The notes under the pieces: model-generated
What the model was told of the DNA's origin: nothing
The model's database searches: none
The model's input: only the letters and a program-made list of their open reading frames with translations
Part shown: one piece after another, positions 35,780 to 43,777 of the stretch
Position numbering within the stretch: position 1 is the stretch's first letter
How the letters are laid out: each line of letters starts with the position of its first letter
Position numbers and translations under genes: made by a program
Assembly: GCA_964524185.1 (NCBI GenBank)
Contig: CAZGCI010000006.1
Location: 11,883 to 75,882 of the forward strand
Reading direction: 5' to 3'
DNA: 64,000 nt
DNA from: Thiohalocapsa sp964524185
GTDB lineage: Bacteria > Pseudomonadota > Gammaproteobacteria > Chromatiales > Chromatiaceae

Positions 35780-37254
35780 GCTTGCGCGTCGGCATCTTCA
35801 TTGCGGTCCTGGCCCTGCTCGGCGGCGGCGCCTCTGCGGCAGGGCTGTTCCGCACCAGCGAGCAGACTGCGCTGGACAGCTTCCGGGCCGGCGACTACGA
35901 GACGGCCGCCAGCGGCTTCAGCGACGCCTACCGCCGGGGCGTGGCCCTCTACCGCGCCGGGCAATACCGTGCCGCCGAGGTCGCCTTCGCCGACGTCGAA
36001 CGCGCCTCCGTGCGCGCCACCTCCCGCTACAACCTTGGCAACGCCCGCTTCCAGCAGGGCGACTACACCGGCGCCATAGACGCCTATGAGCAGGTGCTCG
36101 CGGAGCAGCCGGACCATGCGGACGCCCATTTCAACCTAACCCTCGCCCGCTCCCTGCTGGCAAAGTTGGAGCAGCAGGCCTTCCAGGAGGCCGAGCAAGA
36201 GGAAGAGGAAAGCGCGGAGCCCGATCCGGCAGAGCCCCCCGAGGACAGCGAGCAGGCATCGGAGCAAGCGCAACAGCAACAGGCCGAGCAGCAGCAGGAA
36301 CAACAGCAAGCGGACCAGCAGGAGGCATCCGAGCAGGAGCAGCAGGGCGACCAACAGCAGGAACAACAGCAACAGGGCGAGGAGCAGCAGGAGCAACAGC
36401 AGCAGGGCGGCGAGCAGGGGGATGAGCAGCAGCAGGGGCAGCAGCAGGCGGACAGCGAAGCCGGCGGTGGCGGCGAGCAGCAGGACGACGCCGGCAGCGC
36501 CGGTGCCGACACGGAGCAAAGCCGCGGCGCCGAGGGAGACGAAGCCGACGGCCAGACCGGTGGCGAGCGCGACACCGGTCGCGACGCGGGCGAGCGCGAG
36601 GAGACCCCCGCCGAAGGCGCCGAGGAGACGGGCGAGGAAGACGCGGACGGCGGCGACCGGGAGCCGCGCGAAGACGCCGACGGCGCCATGGATGAGACAG
36701 ACCGCGAGGGCGAGGCCGAGCGCGGAGAGATCGAGGGGGGTGACGACGACGGCCGCGCCGCAGGCGCGTACAAGGACAGCCTGATGCCCGCCGCCGGCGA
36801 CGAAGAGCCTGCGGATATGGGCGACGACCAGGGCGGTGGCGACGAGCCGTCGACGCCGGAACAGGCCGAGCGTCCGGGCGACACAGTGCGCCCAGACGGT
36901 GAACAGCGCGGCACCGACGACGCCGGCGCCGAGCGCGCCCGGTCAGGTCGCGGCGCCCAGCCCGACCAGGCCCCACCAAACATGGATGACCTGGCGGGCG
37001 ACCGGGACGCCGTGGAGCGGTTCGACCAACTTGGGGATCAGCCCTGGGCCGGCGCTGGACCCGACGCGGACATGAGCACGTCCCCAACCCTCGGTGGCGA
37101 GCAGGTCCTCGGCCCCGGCATGGCCATCATCGAGCAGCGGCTCGAGCAGGTGGAGGGGAACCCCTCCATGCTGCTGCGCAACCAGTTCATGCTCGAAGAG
37201 ATGCGGCTCATGCGTGAGTCCGGCGGCCAGCTGCAGGAGAGTCGGCCATGGTAG
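35776..37254 (+). CDS. batC: BatC-like TPR protein with long Gln/Glu-rich tail
   Basis: After a signal peptide (about 1-22) come tetratricopeptide repeats (LDSFRAGDYETAASGF, VALYRAGQYRAAEVAF, YNLGNARFQQGDYTGAIDAY). Residues about 140-430 are low-complexity: first Gln/Glu runs, then Asp/Glu/Gly/Arg-rich. The last 50 residues (MAIIEQRLEQVEGNPSMLLR) are conserved in such proteins. At 492 aa it is long for BatC because of the acidic stretch. The protein is probably periplasmic and anchors partners. It overlaps batD by 7 bp. Confidence 0.85.
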   Translation: MSLRVGIFIAVLALLGGGASAAGLFRTSEQTALDSFRAGDYETAASGFSDAYRRGVALYRAGQYRAAEVAFADVERASVRATSRYNLGNARFQQGDYTGAIDAYEQVLAEQPDHADAHFNLTLARSLLAKLEQQAFQEAEQEEEESAEPDPAEPPEDSEQASEQAQQQQAEQQQEQQQADQQEASEQEQQGDQQQEQQQQGEEQQEQQQQGGEQGDEQQQGQQQADSEAGGGGEQQDDAGSAGADTEQSRGAEGDEADGQTGGERDTGRDAGEREETPAEGAEETGEEDADGGDREPREDADGAMDETDREGEAERGEIEGGDDDGRAAGAYKDSLMPAAGDEEPADMGDDQGGGDEPSTPEQAERPGDTVRPDGEQRGTDDAGAERARSGRGAQPDQAPPNMDDLAGDRDAVERFDQLGDQPWAGAGPDADMSTSPTLGGEQVLGPGMAIIEQRLEQVEGNPSMLLRNQFMLEEMRLMRESGGQLQESRPW

Positions 37255-39080
37255 GACCGCTTGGCGTCTGGCCCGCGACTCTGGGACGCCGCGCGCGACG
37301 TTGGCTCGGGCTCCGGCTCGGTCTAGGTGTCCTGTGCACCATCACGGGCACGGCGCTCGCCCAGCCGCCCTATCAACCTTGGCAGTTTCGGCCCACAGAA
37401 CCGAGCAACGCCCGCGGCGTGCCGCCCCTGCCCCAGTCCCAGGCGCCGGCCCAGCCATTCGGCCAATCGGGCGCACAACGCCCGGGCGGTGCACCCATGT
37501 ACGGCGCACCAGCCTGGCCCGGCTTGCAACCGGGGACACCGCCGGCGGGCCAGCCACAGCAGGGGCCCGGGCGCGGTCCCGTACAGCAGGGCGCGCCAGG
37601 GCAACCCTACGCGCCGGCCCCTTTCCAGCCGCAGCGATACCAGCCCGCGCAGCAGCCGCCGGGCGGCGGTTGGTATGGGCAGCGCGGCGGCCTCACCCCC
37701 GGGCGCCCGCAGCTGGAAGTGCTGGTGGACGAGCGCAAGCCCTATGTGCAGCAGAATGTGCTCGTGCGCCTGCGCGTGGTAAGCGCCGGCAACCTCGCCA
37801 CCGCCTCGCCGGCGCTCGCCGGCATTGAGGAAGCACGCTTCGAGCAGCTCGACGGCCCCATCACCAGCACGCGCGGTGGCGCCGGCGGCCAGGAGATCGT
37901 CAACGAATACGTGCTGGCCATGACGCCGTTGCGCACCGGGCCAGTGGAGCTTGGTCCCATCAAGGTCGCAGGTACCCTGGCCGGCGGTGTGCCCTTCGAG
38001 GCGGTGGCGGCCCAGCCCATCGCCCTCGATGTGCGCCCGCCCATGCCAGCCGTGCGTCCCTGGCTGCCGCTGCGCAGTTTGCGCATCGACGCAGAGCTGA
38101 CGGAGACCGACGCCATGGCCCGCGGGCGCCCCGCCACCCTGACGGTGGAGCTGGAGGCGGAGGGTGCCGTCGGCGATCAGCTCCCCTCGCTGGCACAGAT
38201 GCTGCGCTCTGAGGACTTTCGCGTCTACCGCGAGCAGACCATGACCGACACGCGGCTCACGGATAACCGGCAGAGCCTGGTGGGCAAGCGCATCGAGGTA
38301 TACACCCTAGTGCCGCAATCCGGCGGGCGCATGCAGCTGCCCGAGCTCAGGCTCGCCTGGTGGAACGTGGAAACCGCGAGCCGCGAGGCATCGTCCGTGC
38401 CCATCCGGCTCTTCACTGTCGCCGGTGAGTCCGGCCCATTCGGCTTCACCGCATCCACCGACCGGCGCGCCGGCGAGGACTGGCAGAAATACTGGCTCCC
38501 CGTGGCGGGCCTGGCCCTTCTGCTCATCGGCTACTGGGGGGGCGTCTGGCTGCGCGGGCGCGTGCCCGCGGGCAAGGGCGGGCCCATTTGGCCCCGCGTT
38601 AAGCGGGTCGCCGGCGGCGGCGTCCGCCGCCTGGGCAGTGCACTGGCTGCGGCCGGCCGCGTACTGAGCCCCTCCCCGGCACTGCGTCGCCTGCGCGAGA
38701 CACTCGCACGCCTCGTGCCCAGCAGCACCCGGGTGTATCGCTGCGCCAAGGCGGCAGACGGCGCCGAGCATCCCGCAGCCTGGTGCCTGGTCTTCCAGCA
38801 GCAGGCCTGTCGGCGGCTCGCCGCCGACGCCCGCGAGCCGCTGCCGCGCATGGCGGACCGCATTACGGCCCTGCGCCCGGGTGCTGACCGGGCACGGGTC
38901 CAGGCGCTGATGCAGCAGCTCGACCGCGCCCTTTATAATCAGGACAGCCTCGACTTCCCGCGATGGAAACGCGACTTTCGTCGAGCACTACGCCCGGGTG
39001 TCGGCGCCTTCGGCAGCCTGACGACGGGCCGCGTGCGCCGCGCCCGTCTCCCAGCGCTGAACCCAAGGCCGGCGGGCTGA
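37248..39080 (+). CDS. batD: BatD-like membrane protein
   Basis: The 610-aa protein has a signal peptide (to about residue 45), a Pro/Gln/Gly-rich stretch (45-140), then Ig-like beta domains (LEVLVDERKPYVQQNVLVRL and repeats to about 400). A transmembrane helix (WLPVAGLALLLIGYWGGVWL near 410-430) and a cytosolic helical tail follow. This is the BatD (aerotolerance) layout and it closes the moxR-bat operon. Confidence 0.88.
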   Translation: MVGPLGVWPATLGRRARRWLGLRLGLGVLCTITGTALAQPPYQPWQFRPTEPSNARGVPPLPQSQAPAQPFGQSGAQRPGGAPMYGAPAWPGLQPGTPPAGQPQQGPGRGPVQQGAPGQPYAPAPFQPQRYQPAQQPPGGGWYGQRGGLTPGRPQLEVLVDERKPYVQQNVLVRLRVVSAGNLATASPALAGIEEARFEQLDGPITSTRGGAGGQEIVNEYVLAMTPLRTGPVELGPIKVAGTLAGGVPFEAVAAQPIALDVRPPMPAVRPWLPLRSLRIDAELTETDAMARGRPATLTVELEAEGAVGDQLPSLAQMLRSEDFRVYREQTMTDTRLTDNRQSLVGKRIEVYTLVPQSGGRMQLPELRLAWWNVETASREASSVPIRLFTVAGESGPFGFTASTDRRAGEDWQKYWLPVAGLALLLIGYWGGVWLRGRVPAGKGGPIWPRVKRVAGGGVRRLGSALAAAGRVLSPSPALRRLRETLARLVPSSTRVYRCAKAADGAEHPAAWCLVFQQQACRRLAADAREPLPRMADRITALRPGADRARVQALMQQLDRALYNQDSLDFPRWKRDFRRALRPGVGAFGSLTTGRVRRARLPALNPRPAG

Positions 39081-39193
39081 ACGGCCCATGGAGAGCCCCC
39101 CTCACGGCCGACGACGGTGCTGTCCCGACCGCCTTATAGGCAGGCGCCGCAGCTCGCCGACCGCCCCCGGTCCACAACCCACACGGAGTCAGT

Positions 39194-39832
39194 ATGTCTC
39201 GACCTTTGCCAACGCTTCCCGGGCTCATCACCGCCGGGGGTCTCGTCCTGGCCGCATCCACCGCGGCTCTGGGAGACCCCGTCGAGGAACAGATTCAACA
39301 GGGCCTCGAGCTCTACCGCAGCGGTGAGCTCGGCGCGTCCATCACGGAGCTGGAGTTCGCCATCAATGACATCCGCAAGGCCATGTCGGGCCGATTGGCG
39401 GACACCTTCCCGGCACCGCCAGCGGGGTGGTCCGCCGGCCCGGCGGAGTCCGGATCGGAGGCCGCCGGCGCTGCCGCGCTGTTCGGCGGCTCCATGGGCA
39501 CGATGCTGGAGCGGCTTTACACGGAAGACAACGGTAACGGCACGCTCAAGGCGGCCCTGATGATCGACAATCCGATGGTGCAGGGCATCGCGGCGCTACT
39601 GAATAACCCGATGCTCATGTCGGCGCAGCCGAACACGGAGCGCCTGCGGATCGGGCGCGAGACCGGCATGCTCAAATGGGAGCCGAGCCAGGGCAGCGCC
39701 GAAGCGACGCTGCTGCTCGACGGTCGAATCATGATGCAGGTGGAAGGCGAGAATCTCGCAGCACCGGATATCGCCGCGGATCTCCTCAAGGACTGGGGCC
39801 TGGACGCCGTGCGGACGGGCTCTGCACGCTGA
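39194..39832 (+). CDS. Secreted protein of unknown function after batD
   Basis: The 212-aa protein has a signal peptide (about 1-28, ending ALG) and a helical region EQIQQGLELYRSGELGASITELEFAI that looks like one TPR hairpin. A Pro/Gly/Ala-rich loop follows, then a beta-rich half with GTLKAALMIDNPMVQGIAALL. I recognise no enzyme motif. It lies 113 bp after batD on the same strand and may be a late operon member. The 166-bp palindromic element begins at its stop codon. Confidence 0.7.
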   Translation: MSRPLPTLPGLITAGGLVLAASTAALGDPVEEQIQQGLELYRSGELGASITELEFAINDIRKAMSGRLADTFPAPPAGWSAGPAESGSEAAGAAALFGGSMGTMLERLYTEDNGNGTLKAALMIDNPMVQGIAALLNNPMLMSAQPNTERLRIGRETGMLKWEPSQGSAEATLLLDGRIMMQVEGENLAAPDIAADLLKDWGLDAVRTGSAR

Positions 39833-39998
39833 GCAGCGATTCAACAACAAGCGGTCCATCTACTCGTCACTACGAAACACGCGCAAAGCGCGAAACTTCC
39901 GGAGATGCACGCGAGATCCGGATGACTTTCGCGTATTTCGCGCTTTTCGTAGTTTGTTTCCATCTGCGGCCATGTTCATGTTGTTTCTGAACGGCCAC
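39833..39998 (+). repeat. 166-bp palindromic element, copy 1
   Basis: The element has arms CTACGAAACACGCGC... and ...GCGCTTTTCGTAG (core GCGCGAAA / TTTCGCGC) around a centre with TCCGGAGATGCACGCGAGA. A second copy lies inverted at 53907-54072, same length, with about a dozen mismatches. It has no coding capacity and looks like a MITE or structured intergenic repeat. Confidence 0.85.
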
Positions 39999-40089
39999 TA
40001 AGCGTCCGGGAGCCGCAGGGGCGCCGATGCGCCGCAGGGCCATCGGCGCTTGCGGAACAGCGATCCATCCCGGGCAGGTTTGCCGAGTC

Positions 40090-40944
40090 TCAGGCAGGCT
40101 TGCGGAAGTGCATGACACCCCAGGCTAGGTAGCCGTTGCGGCCGGCCTCCACCCAGTGTTGCAGGCCCTGGAGCATCCGGTCGATGTAGGCGCCCGACAC
40201 CTTGCCCTCCAGGGAATCGCGCTCGGCGTTCAGCACGGCGGCGACACGCCCGTAGTGGCTCACCAGCTGCGCTGTCATGTCGACGATCGCCACCTCTTCC
40301 CAGCCGAGCCGCCGCGCCTGCTCGCGGTAGAAGGCAAAGGAGCCGAGGCTCGAGAGGTGGATGCGGTCCAGCACCGGCTGCAGCACGCCCTCAGGGCAAT
40401 CATCGGCCTGCATGGGATCGGTGAAGACGATCTCGCCGCCGGGCTTCAGCACGCGGTCCACCTCGTCCATGACCTTGTCGCGGTGCCCGGAGTGCAGGAT
40501 GGCATCCTGCGACCAGGCGGCGTCAAAGCTGCCGTTCTCGGCTGGCACCTGTTCGAAGCTGCCATCCACCACCTCGATGAGACGCTCGACACCTTGCGCG
40601 CGGTTCATCTGTCGATCGCGCTCGTTTTCGGCCTCGCTCAGGTTCAGCGCCAGCACGCGGCAACCGAAGCGCTTGGCGAGCCACCGGGCAGCACCGCCGT
40701 AACCGGCGCCGAGGTCCACCACGCGTGCCTCGGGCGCTTCGAGCTTGTGCTTCAGGCGGTCCGCCATGAAGGCAACCGTCCGCTCGGAGGCGTCTTTGAT
40801 GGCATCATCGGCGCCGTCATAGAGCCCGATGTGGATATCCTCACCGCCCCAGACGTGGAAGTAGAAGTTGTCCGCATCCTCGCTGTTGTAGTAATCGCGG
40901 GCGGTCTGGACGACCTCGGAGTAGTTGGCTTGGGCCTGATTCAT
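40090..40944 (-). CDS. sdmt: Sarcosine/dimethylglycine N-methyltransferase
   Basis: SDMT adds the second and third methyl groups to make glycine betaine, the main compatible solute of many halophiles. The 284-aa protein has motif I RVVDLGAGYGGAARWLAKRF (about residues 65-84), the segment FHVWGGEDIHIGLYDG typical of the enzyme, and AAWSQDAILHSGHRDKVMDE. The start ATG 40944 has AGAGGAG upstream. It lies 26 bp after gsmt in one operon. Confidence 0.93.
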   Translation of the reverse strand: MNQAQANYSEVVQTARDYYNSEDADNFYFHVWGGEDIHIGLYDGADDAIKDASERTVAFMADRLKHKLEAPEARVVDLGAGYGGAARWLAKRFGCRVLALNLSEAENERDRQMNRAQGVERLIEVVDGSFEQVPAENGSFDAAWSQDAILHSGHRDKVMDEVDRVLKPGGEIVFTDPMQADDCPEGVLQPVLDRIHLSSLGSFAFYREQARRLGWEEVAIVDMTAQLVSHYGRVAAVLNAERDSLEGKVSGAYIDRMLQGLQHWVEAGRNGYLAWGVMHFRKPA

Positions 40945-40970
40945 ATGCACGCTCCTCTCAAGACAGCCGT

Positions 40971-41795
40971 TCAAGACACTTGGCGGTAAGCCTTCTCGGC
41001 GACGTGGATGAAGAAATCCGGCTCAGTCTCGTGGTAGGTCTCTTGGAAGTCGCCATAGGTGTCGACGCGCTGGAAGCCGACCTCGCGCATGAGCCCCTGC
41101 ACGTAACGCTTGCGCAGCGGGAACATGTTGAGATGGAACTCGGAGCCGTCCTGGAAGCTGTACTTGAAGCGCGCCAGGCTGTCGTCGATGTGCTCCGGCT
41201 CAGCCCGGACGTTGTCGCCACAGTAATAATAATTGTGCGTCGGCTGCACTTGGTGGTCCAACAGCGCGTCGTAGTTGCGCTGGTCCAGAATCAAAATGCC
41301 ATCGTGCTTCAGCGTCGCGTAGAACTCCGCCAGCGCCTTGCGGCGGTCGTTGTCCTCGTGCAAGTGGGTAAAGGAGTTGCCCAAACAGATGACGGCGTCA
41401 TACAGGTCGTGCACGCTCTTGTTGAGCCAACGCCAGTCGGCATGGATGGTGCGCAGAATGTGGCCCTGCCGACGCGCGTTCTCGAACGCCTTGGCGAGCA
41501 TGACCGGGCTGCCGTCGGCACTCGTGACCTCAAAGCCCGCCTCCAGCAGCTGGACGGAGTGGTAACCGGTGCCGGTGGCCACATCCAGCACCTTCTTGGC
41601 ACCGCGCTCGCGCAGCTGCTCGATAAAGAACTGGCCCTCGGCAGCGGCACGGCCATCCCAGTCGATGAGCTCGTCCCACTTGTCGACGAAGGTCTCGACA
41701 TACTCTTCCTGATACTTTTGCGACTCGCGCACGGCGAGGGGATCCTGACCGTAGTCTTGGTGTGTCGGGATCTCGGTCCGAAGGTTGGTTTGCAT
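40971..41795 (-). CDS. gsmt: Glycine/sarcosine N-methyltransferase
   Basis: GSMT methylates glycine to sarcosine and dimethylglycine with SAM, the first steps of de novo betaine synthesis. The 274-aa protein starts MQTNLRTEIPTHQDYG and carries KWDELIDWDGRAAAEGQFF, motif I VLDVATGTGYHSVQLLEAG and DQRNYDALLD. These match the halophile enzyme. ATG 41795 follows GAGAGG. A 250-nt leader from the predicted promoter separates it from the divergent MarR gene. Induction by salt is expected. Confidence 0.94.
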   Translation of the reverse strand: MQTNLRTEIPTHQDYGQDPLAVRESQKYQEEYVETFVDKWDELIDWDGRAAAEGQFFIEQLRERGAKKVLDVATGTGYHSVQLLEAGFEVTSADGSPVMLAKAFENARRQGHILRTIHADWRWLNKSVHDLYDAVICLGNSFTHLHEDNDRRKALAEFYATLKHDGILILDQRNYDALLDHQVQPTHNYYYCGDNVRAEPEHIDDSLARFKYSFQDGSEFHLNMFPLRKRYVQGLMREVGFQRVDTYGDFQETYHETEPDFFIHVAEKAYRQVS

Positions 41796-42194
41796 GGATC
41801 GTCCTCTCGGTGTCGGTTGGCGGGTGGCCGGGTGCCGGGCAATGCCTGCCGGCACATGCGGAGGCGTTGGCCCTCGCGGGTCTTCAACTCGGGCGGGATG
41901 CGACGGCACTCAACCCGCAGGCGGACACCGCGAAGCGTCCAAACCAGCTGGCCCACGTCTGGGCGCAGCTGCGCAGACGTCACAGCCACGGCCTGGAAGG
42001 AAGCGCCGCTGAGACGCGGTGGACACGTTCACCGCCGCGTGAGAAGCCTCAGGATACTACTTAGAACCCGAATGAATGCAACCCCTAACCTTGCTTGAGG
42101 AGCGTGATCTTGAGAGCGAAGAAGGCTGCTTTATGGTTGTAAATCAGGTTGTTGATCGACTAGCAAGCACCCACATCGTTAACGAGATTATTTT
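41796..42194. other. Divergent gsmt/marR control region
   Basis: This 399-bp spacer contains no gene. It holds the likely gsmt promoter (42054-42081) and an AT-richer stretch from about 42100 to 42194 where a MarR regulator could bind. Confidence 0.55.
42054..42081 (-). promoter_or_regulatory. Sigma-70-like promoter for gsmt-sdmt
   Basis: Minus-strand TTGCAT (plus 42076-42081) and TAGTAT (plus 42054-42059) are spaced by 16 bases. The start would be near 42047, leaving a leader of about 250 nt before gsmt. Confidence 0.5.
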
Positions 42195-42782
42195 GTGAGC
42201 GAAATATTACAGCCCCAAGCGGCGGCCGAGCTGCGGCCGGAAGACGACGACACCGCAGGCAGCCGCCATGCCGACCGTTGCGATGAGGTGTTGGTGGCCT
42301 TGCGCCGGGTGATCCGCGCCGTGGACCTCCACTCGCGCGCGCTGGTGCGCAGCCACGGCCTCACGGCACCGCAAGCCTTGGTAATGAAAGAGATCGTCGC
42401 CGCTGGGGAGCTGCCCGTGGGCGAGGTCGCGCAACGGGTGCACCTGAGCCACGCCACCATCACCGATATCGTGAACCGCCTGGAACGGCGCGGATTGGTG
42501 GCGCGCTCCCGCAGCGAGACCGATCGCCGCCGCGTCCTGGTGCGCGGCACGCCAGAGGCCGCCGAAACACTCAAGCGCGCCCCGCCCTTGTTGCAGGACG
42601 CCTTCGCAGCGAGGTTCGTCAAGCTGGCGGATTGGGAGCAAACGCAGCTGCTGGCGTCACTGCAGCGCATTGCCGCGCTGATGGACGCCGAGCGCATCGA
42701 CGCCGCACCTGTGCTCACCGCGGGCAGCGTCGGGGAGACAGCGGAGGCGCCGACGGCTGGTGACGGCGGCGACGCTGTCTAG
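42195..42782 (+). CDS. MarR-family regulator next to betaine genes
   Basis: The 195-aa winged-helix protein has the helix-turn-helix segment GEVAQRVHLSHATITDIVNR and the wing LVARSRSETDRRRVLVRGT. It has a start GTG (42195) and a Gly/Ala-rich tail. MarR proteins of this length (EctR type) control ectoine operons in halophilic methylotrophs. By divergent position this one is likely to repress the betaine operon. Its ligand is unknown. Confidence 0.85.
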   Translation: MSEILQPQAAAELRPEDDDTAGSRHADRCDEVLVALRRVIRAVDLHSRALVRSHGLTAPQALVMKEIVAAGELPVGEVAQRVHLSHATITDIVNRLERRGLVARSRSETDRRRVLVRGTPEAAETLKRAPPLLQDAFAARFVKLADWEQTQLLASLQRIAALMDAERIDAAPVLTAGSVGETAEAPTAGDGGDAV

Positions 42783-42881
42783 TCGGGAACGGTCGGAGCG
42801 GGCGTGCAGCAACCCAAGCCGTCGGCGGCAGCCCTTAGTGTCAGCCTCAAGGCCGATGGACTGGGCCGACGGCAGGCGGCC

Positions 42882-43331
42882 CTACTCGAAGATCCAGGCG
42901 TCGGTCGCCCGCTCCCAGGTCACAAGTTCCTCGGGCTTGAACCACAGCGCGACCTCGCGGGCGCCATTGTCCGGGGAGTCGGAGCCGTGGGCGAGGTTGC
43001 GGCCCACGTCCATGCCGAAGTCGTGGCGAATGCTGCCGGGAGCGGCCTCGGAAGGTTTGGTGGCACCCAGGGTCTGCCGGACTGCGGCGACGGCATGCTT
43101 GCCCTCCCAGGCCATAGCCAGCACCGGGGCGCTGGTGATGTAAGCGATGAGGCCCGGGTAGAACGGCTTGTCCTTGAGCTCGGCGTAGTGCTCGGCGGCC
43201 AGCGTTTGCGGCACCTGCATGAATTTGGCGCCGACGAGCTTGAGGCCACGGCGCTCCAAGCGGGCGAGAATCTCACCGACGAGGCCGCGCTGGACACCAT
43301 CGGGCTTCACCATGACGAAGGTCTGTTCCAC
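42882..43331 (-). CDS. ndk: Nucleoside diphosphate kinase
   Basis: Ndk balances NTP pools by phosphate transfer through an active-site His. The 149-aa protein has MEQTFVMVKPDGVQRGLVGE at the start and the His in RNLAHGSDSPDNGAREVALWF near residue 117 (NxxHGSD). Length is standard. It is convergent with the MarR gene. Confidence 0.97.
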   Translation of the reverse strand: MEQTFVMVKPDGVQRGLVGEILARLERRGLKLVGAKFMQVPQTLAAEHYAELKDKPFYPGLIAYITSAPVLAMAWEGKHAVAAVRQTLGATKPSEAAPGSIRHDFGMDVGRNLAHGSDSPDNGAREVALWFKPEELVTWERATDAWIFE

Positions 43332-43777
43332 GGAATACTCCTAGAGTCTGTTACCGGCATCGGCCCTTAGAGACCGGCGCATCTTGAATCGCTGCGGTTG
43401 ACGTCGCAGAACCGCCTGCGGCGCGGATGATAGCCGGCGCAACCTCGCCTGTCGCGGCACATCCGCGCCCGAGCCAACCGCCCTGCGGCGCGTGATGCCG
43501 TGTCTGCGGCGCTTTTCTCGGGCGGCCCCGCGCGGCCGAGCCACGCCAGGAGAGCACGACAACGACGCCACCCAGCTGGTGGCGCGCGCCGTGGCCACCG
43601 TACCACTAGCCTGTGAGGGCACCCCGCCCACAGACGGCGCCCACAGACGGCAATTGGCAATGCCGTCATCCTTTCGCAACCGGCGTAGGCCGGCAGCTCG
43701 GTTACACTGCAGCGAGACGCCAAACCTGCCACGAGGCCGTGCAAGGACGCCAACGCCCGAGCTTGGAGACCCCGACC
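43332..43777. other. Spacer between ndk and phoX, no gene seen
   Basis: This 446-bp divergent spacer has no plausible gene. The ORFs crossing it are extensions of neighbouring frames. Promoters for ndk and phoX must lie here; I found no convincing boxes and no Pho box. Confidence 0.4.
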
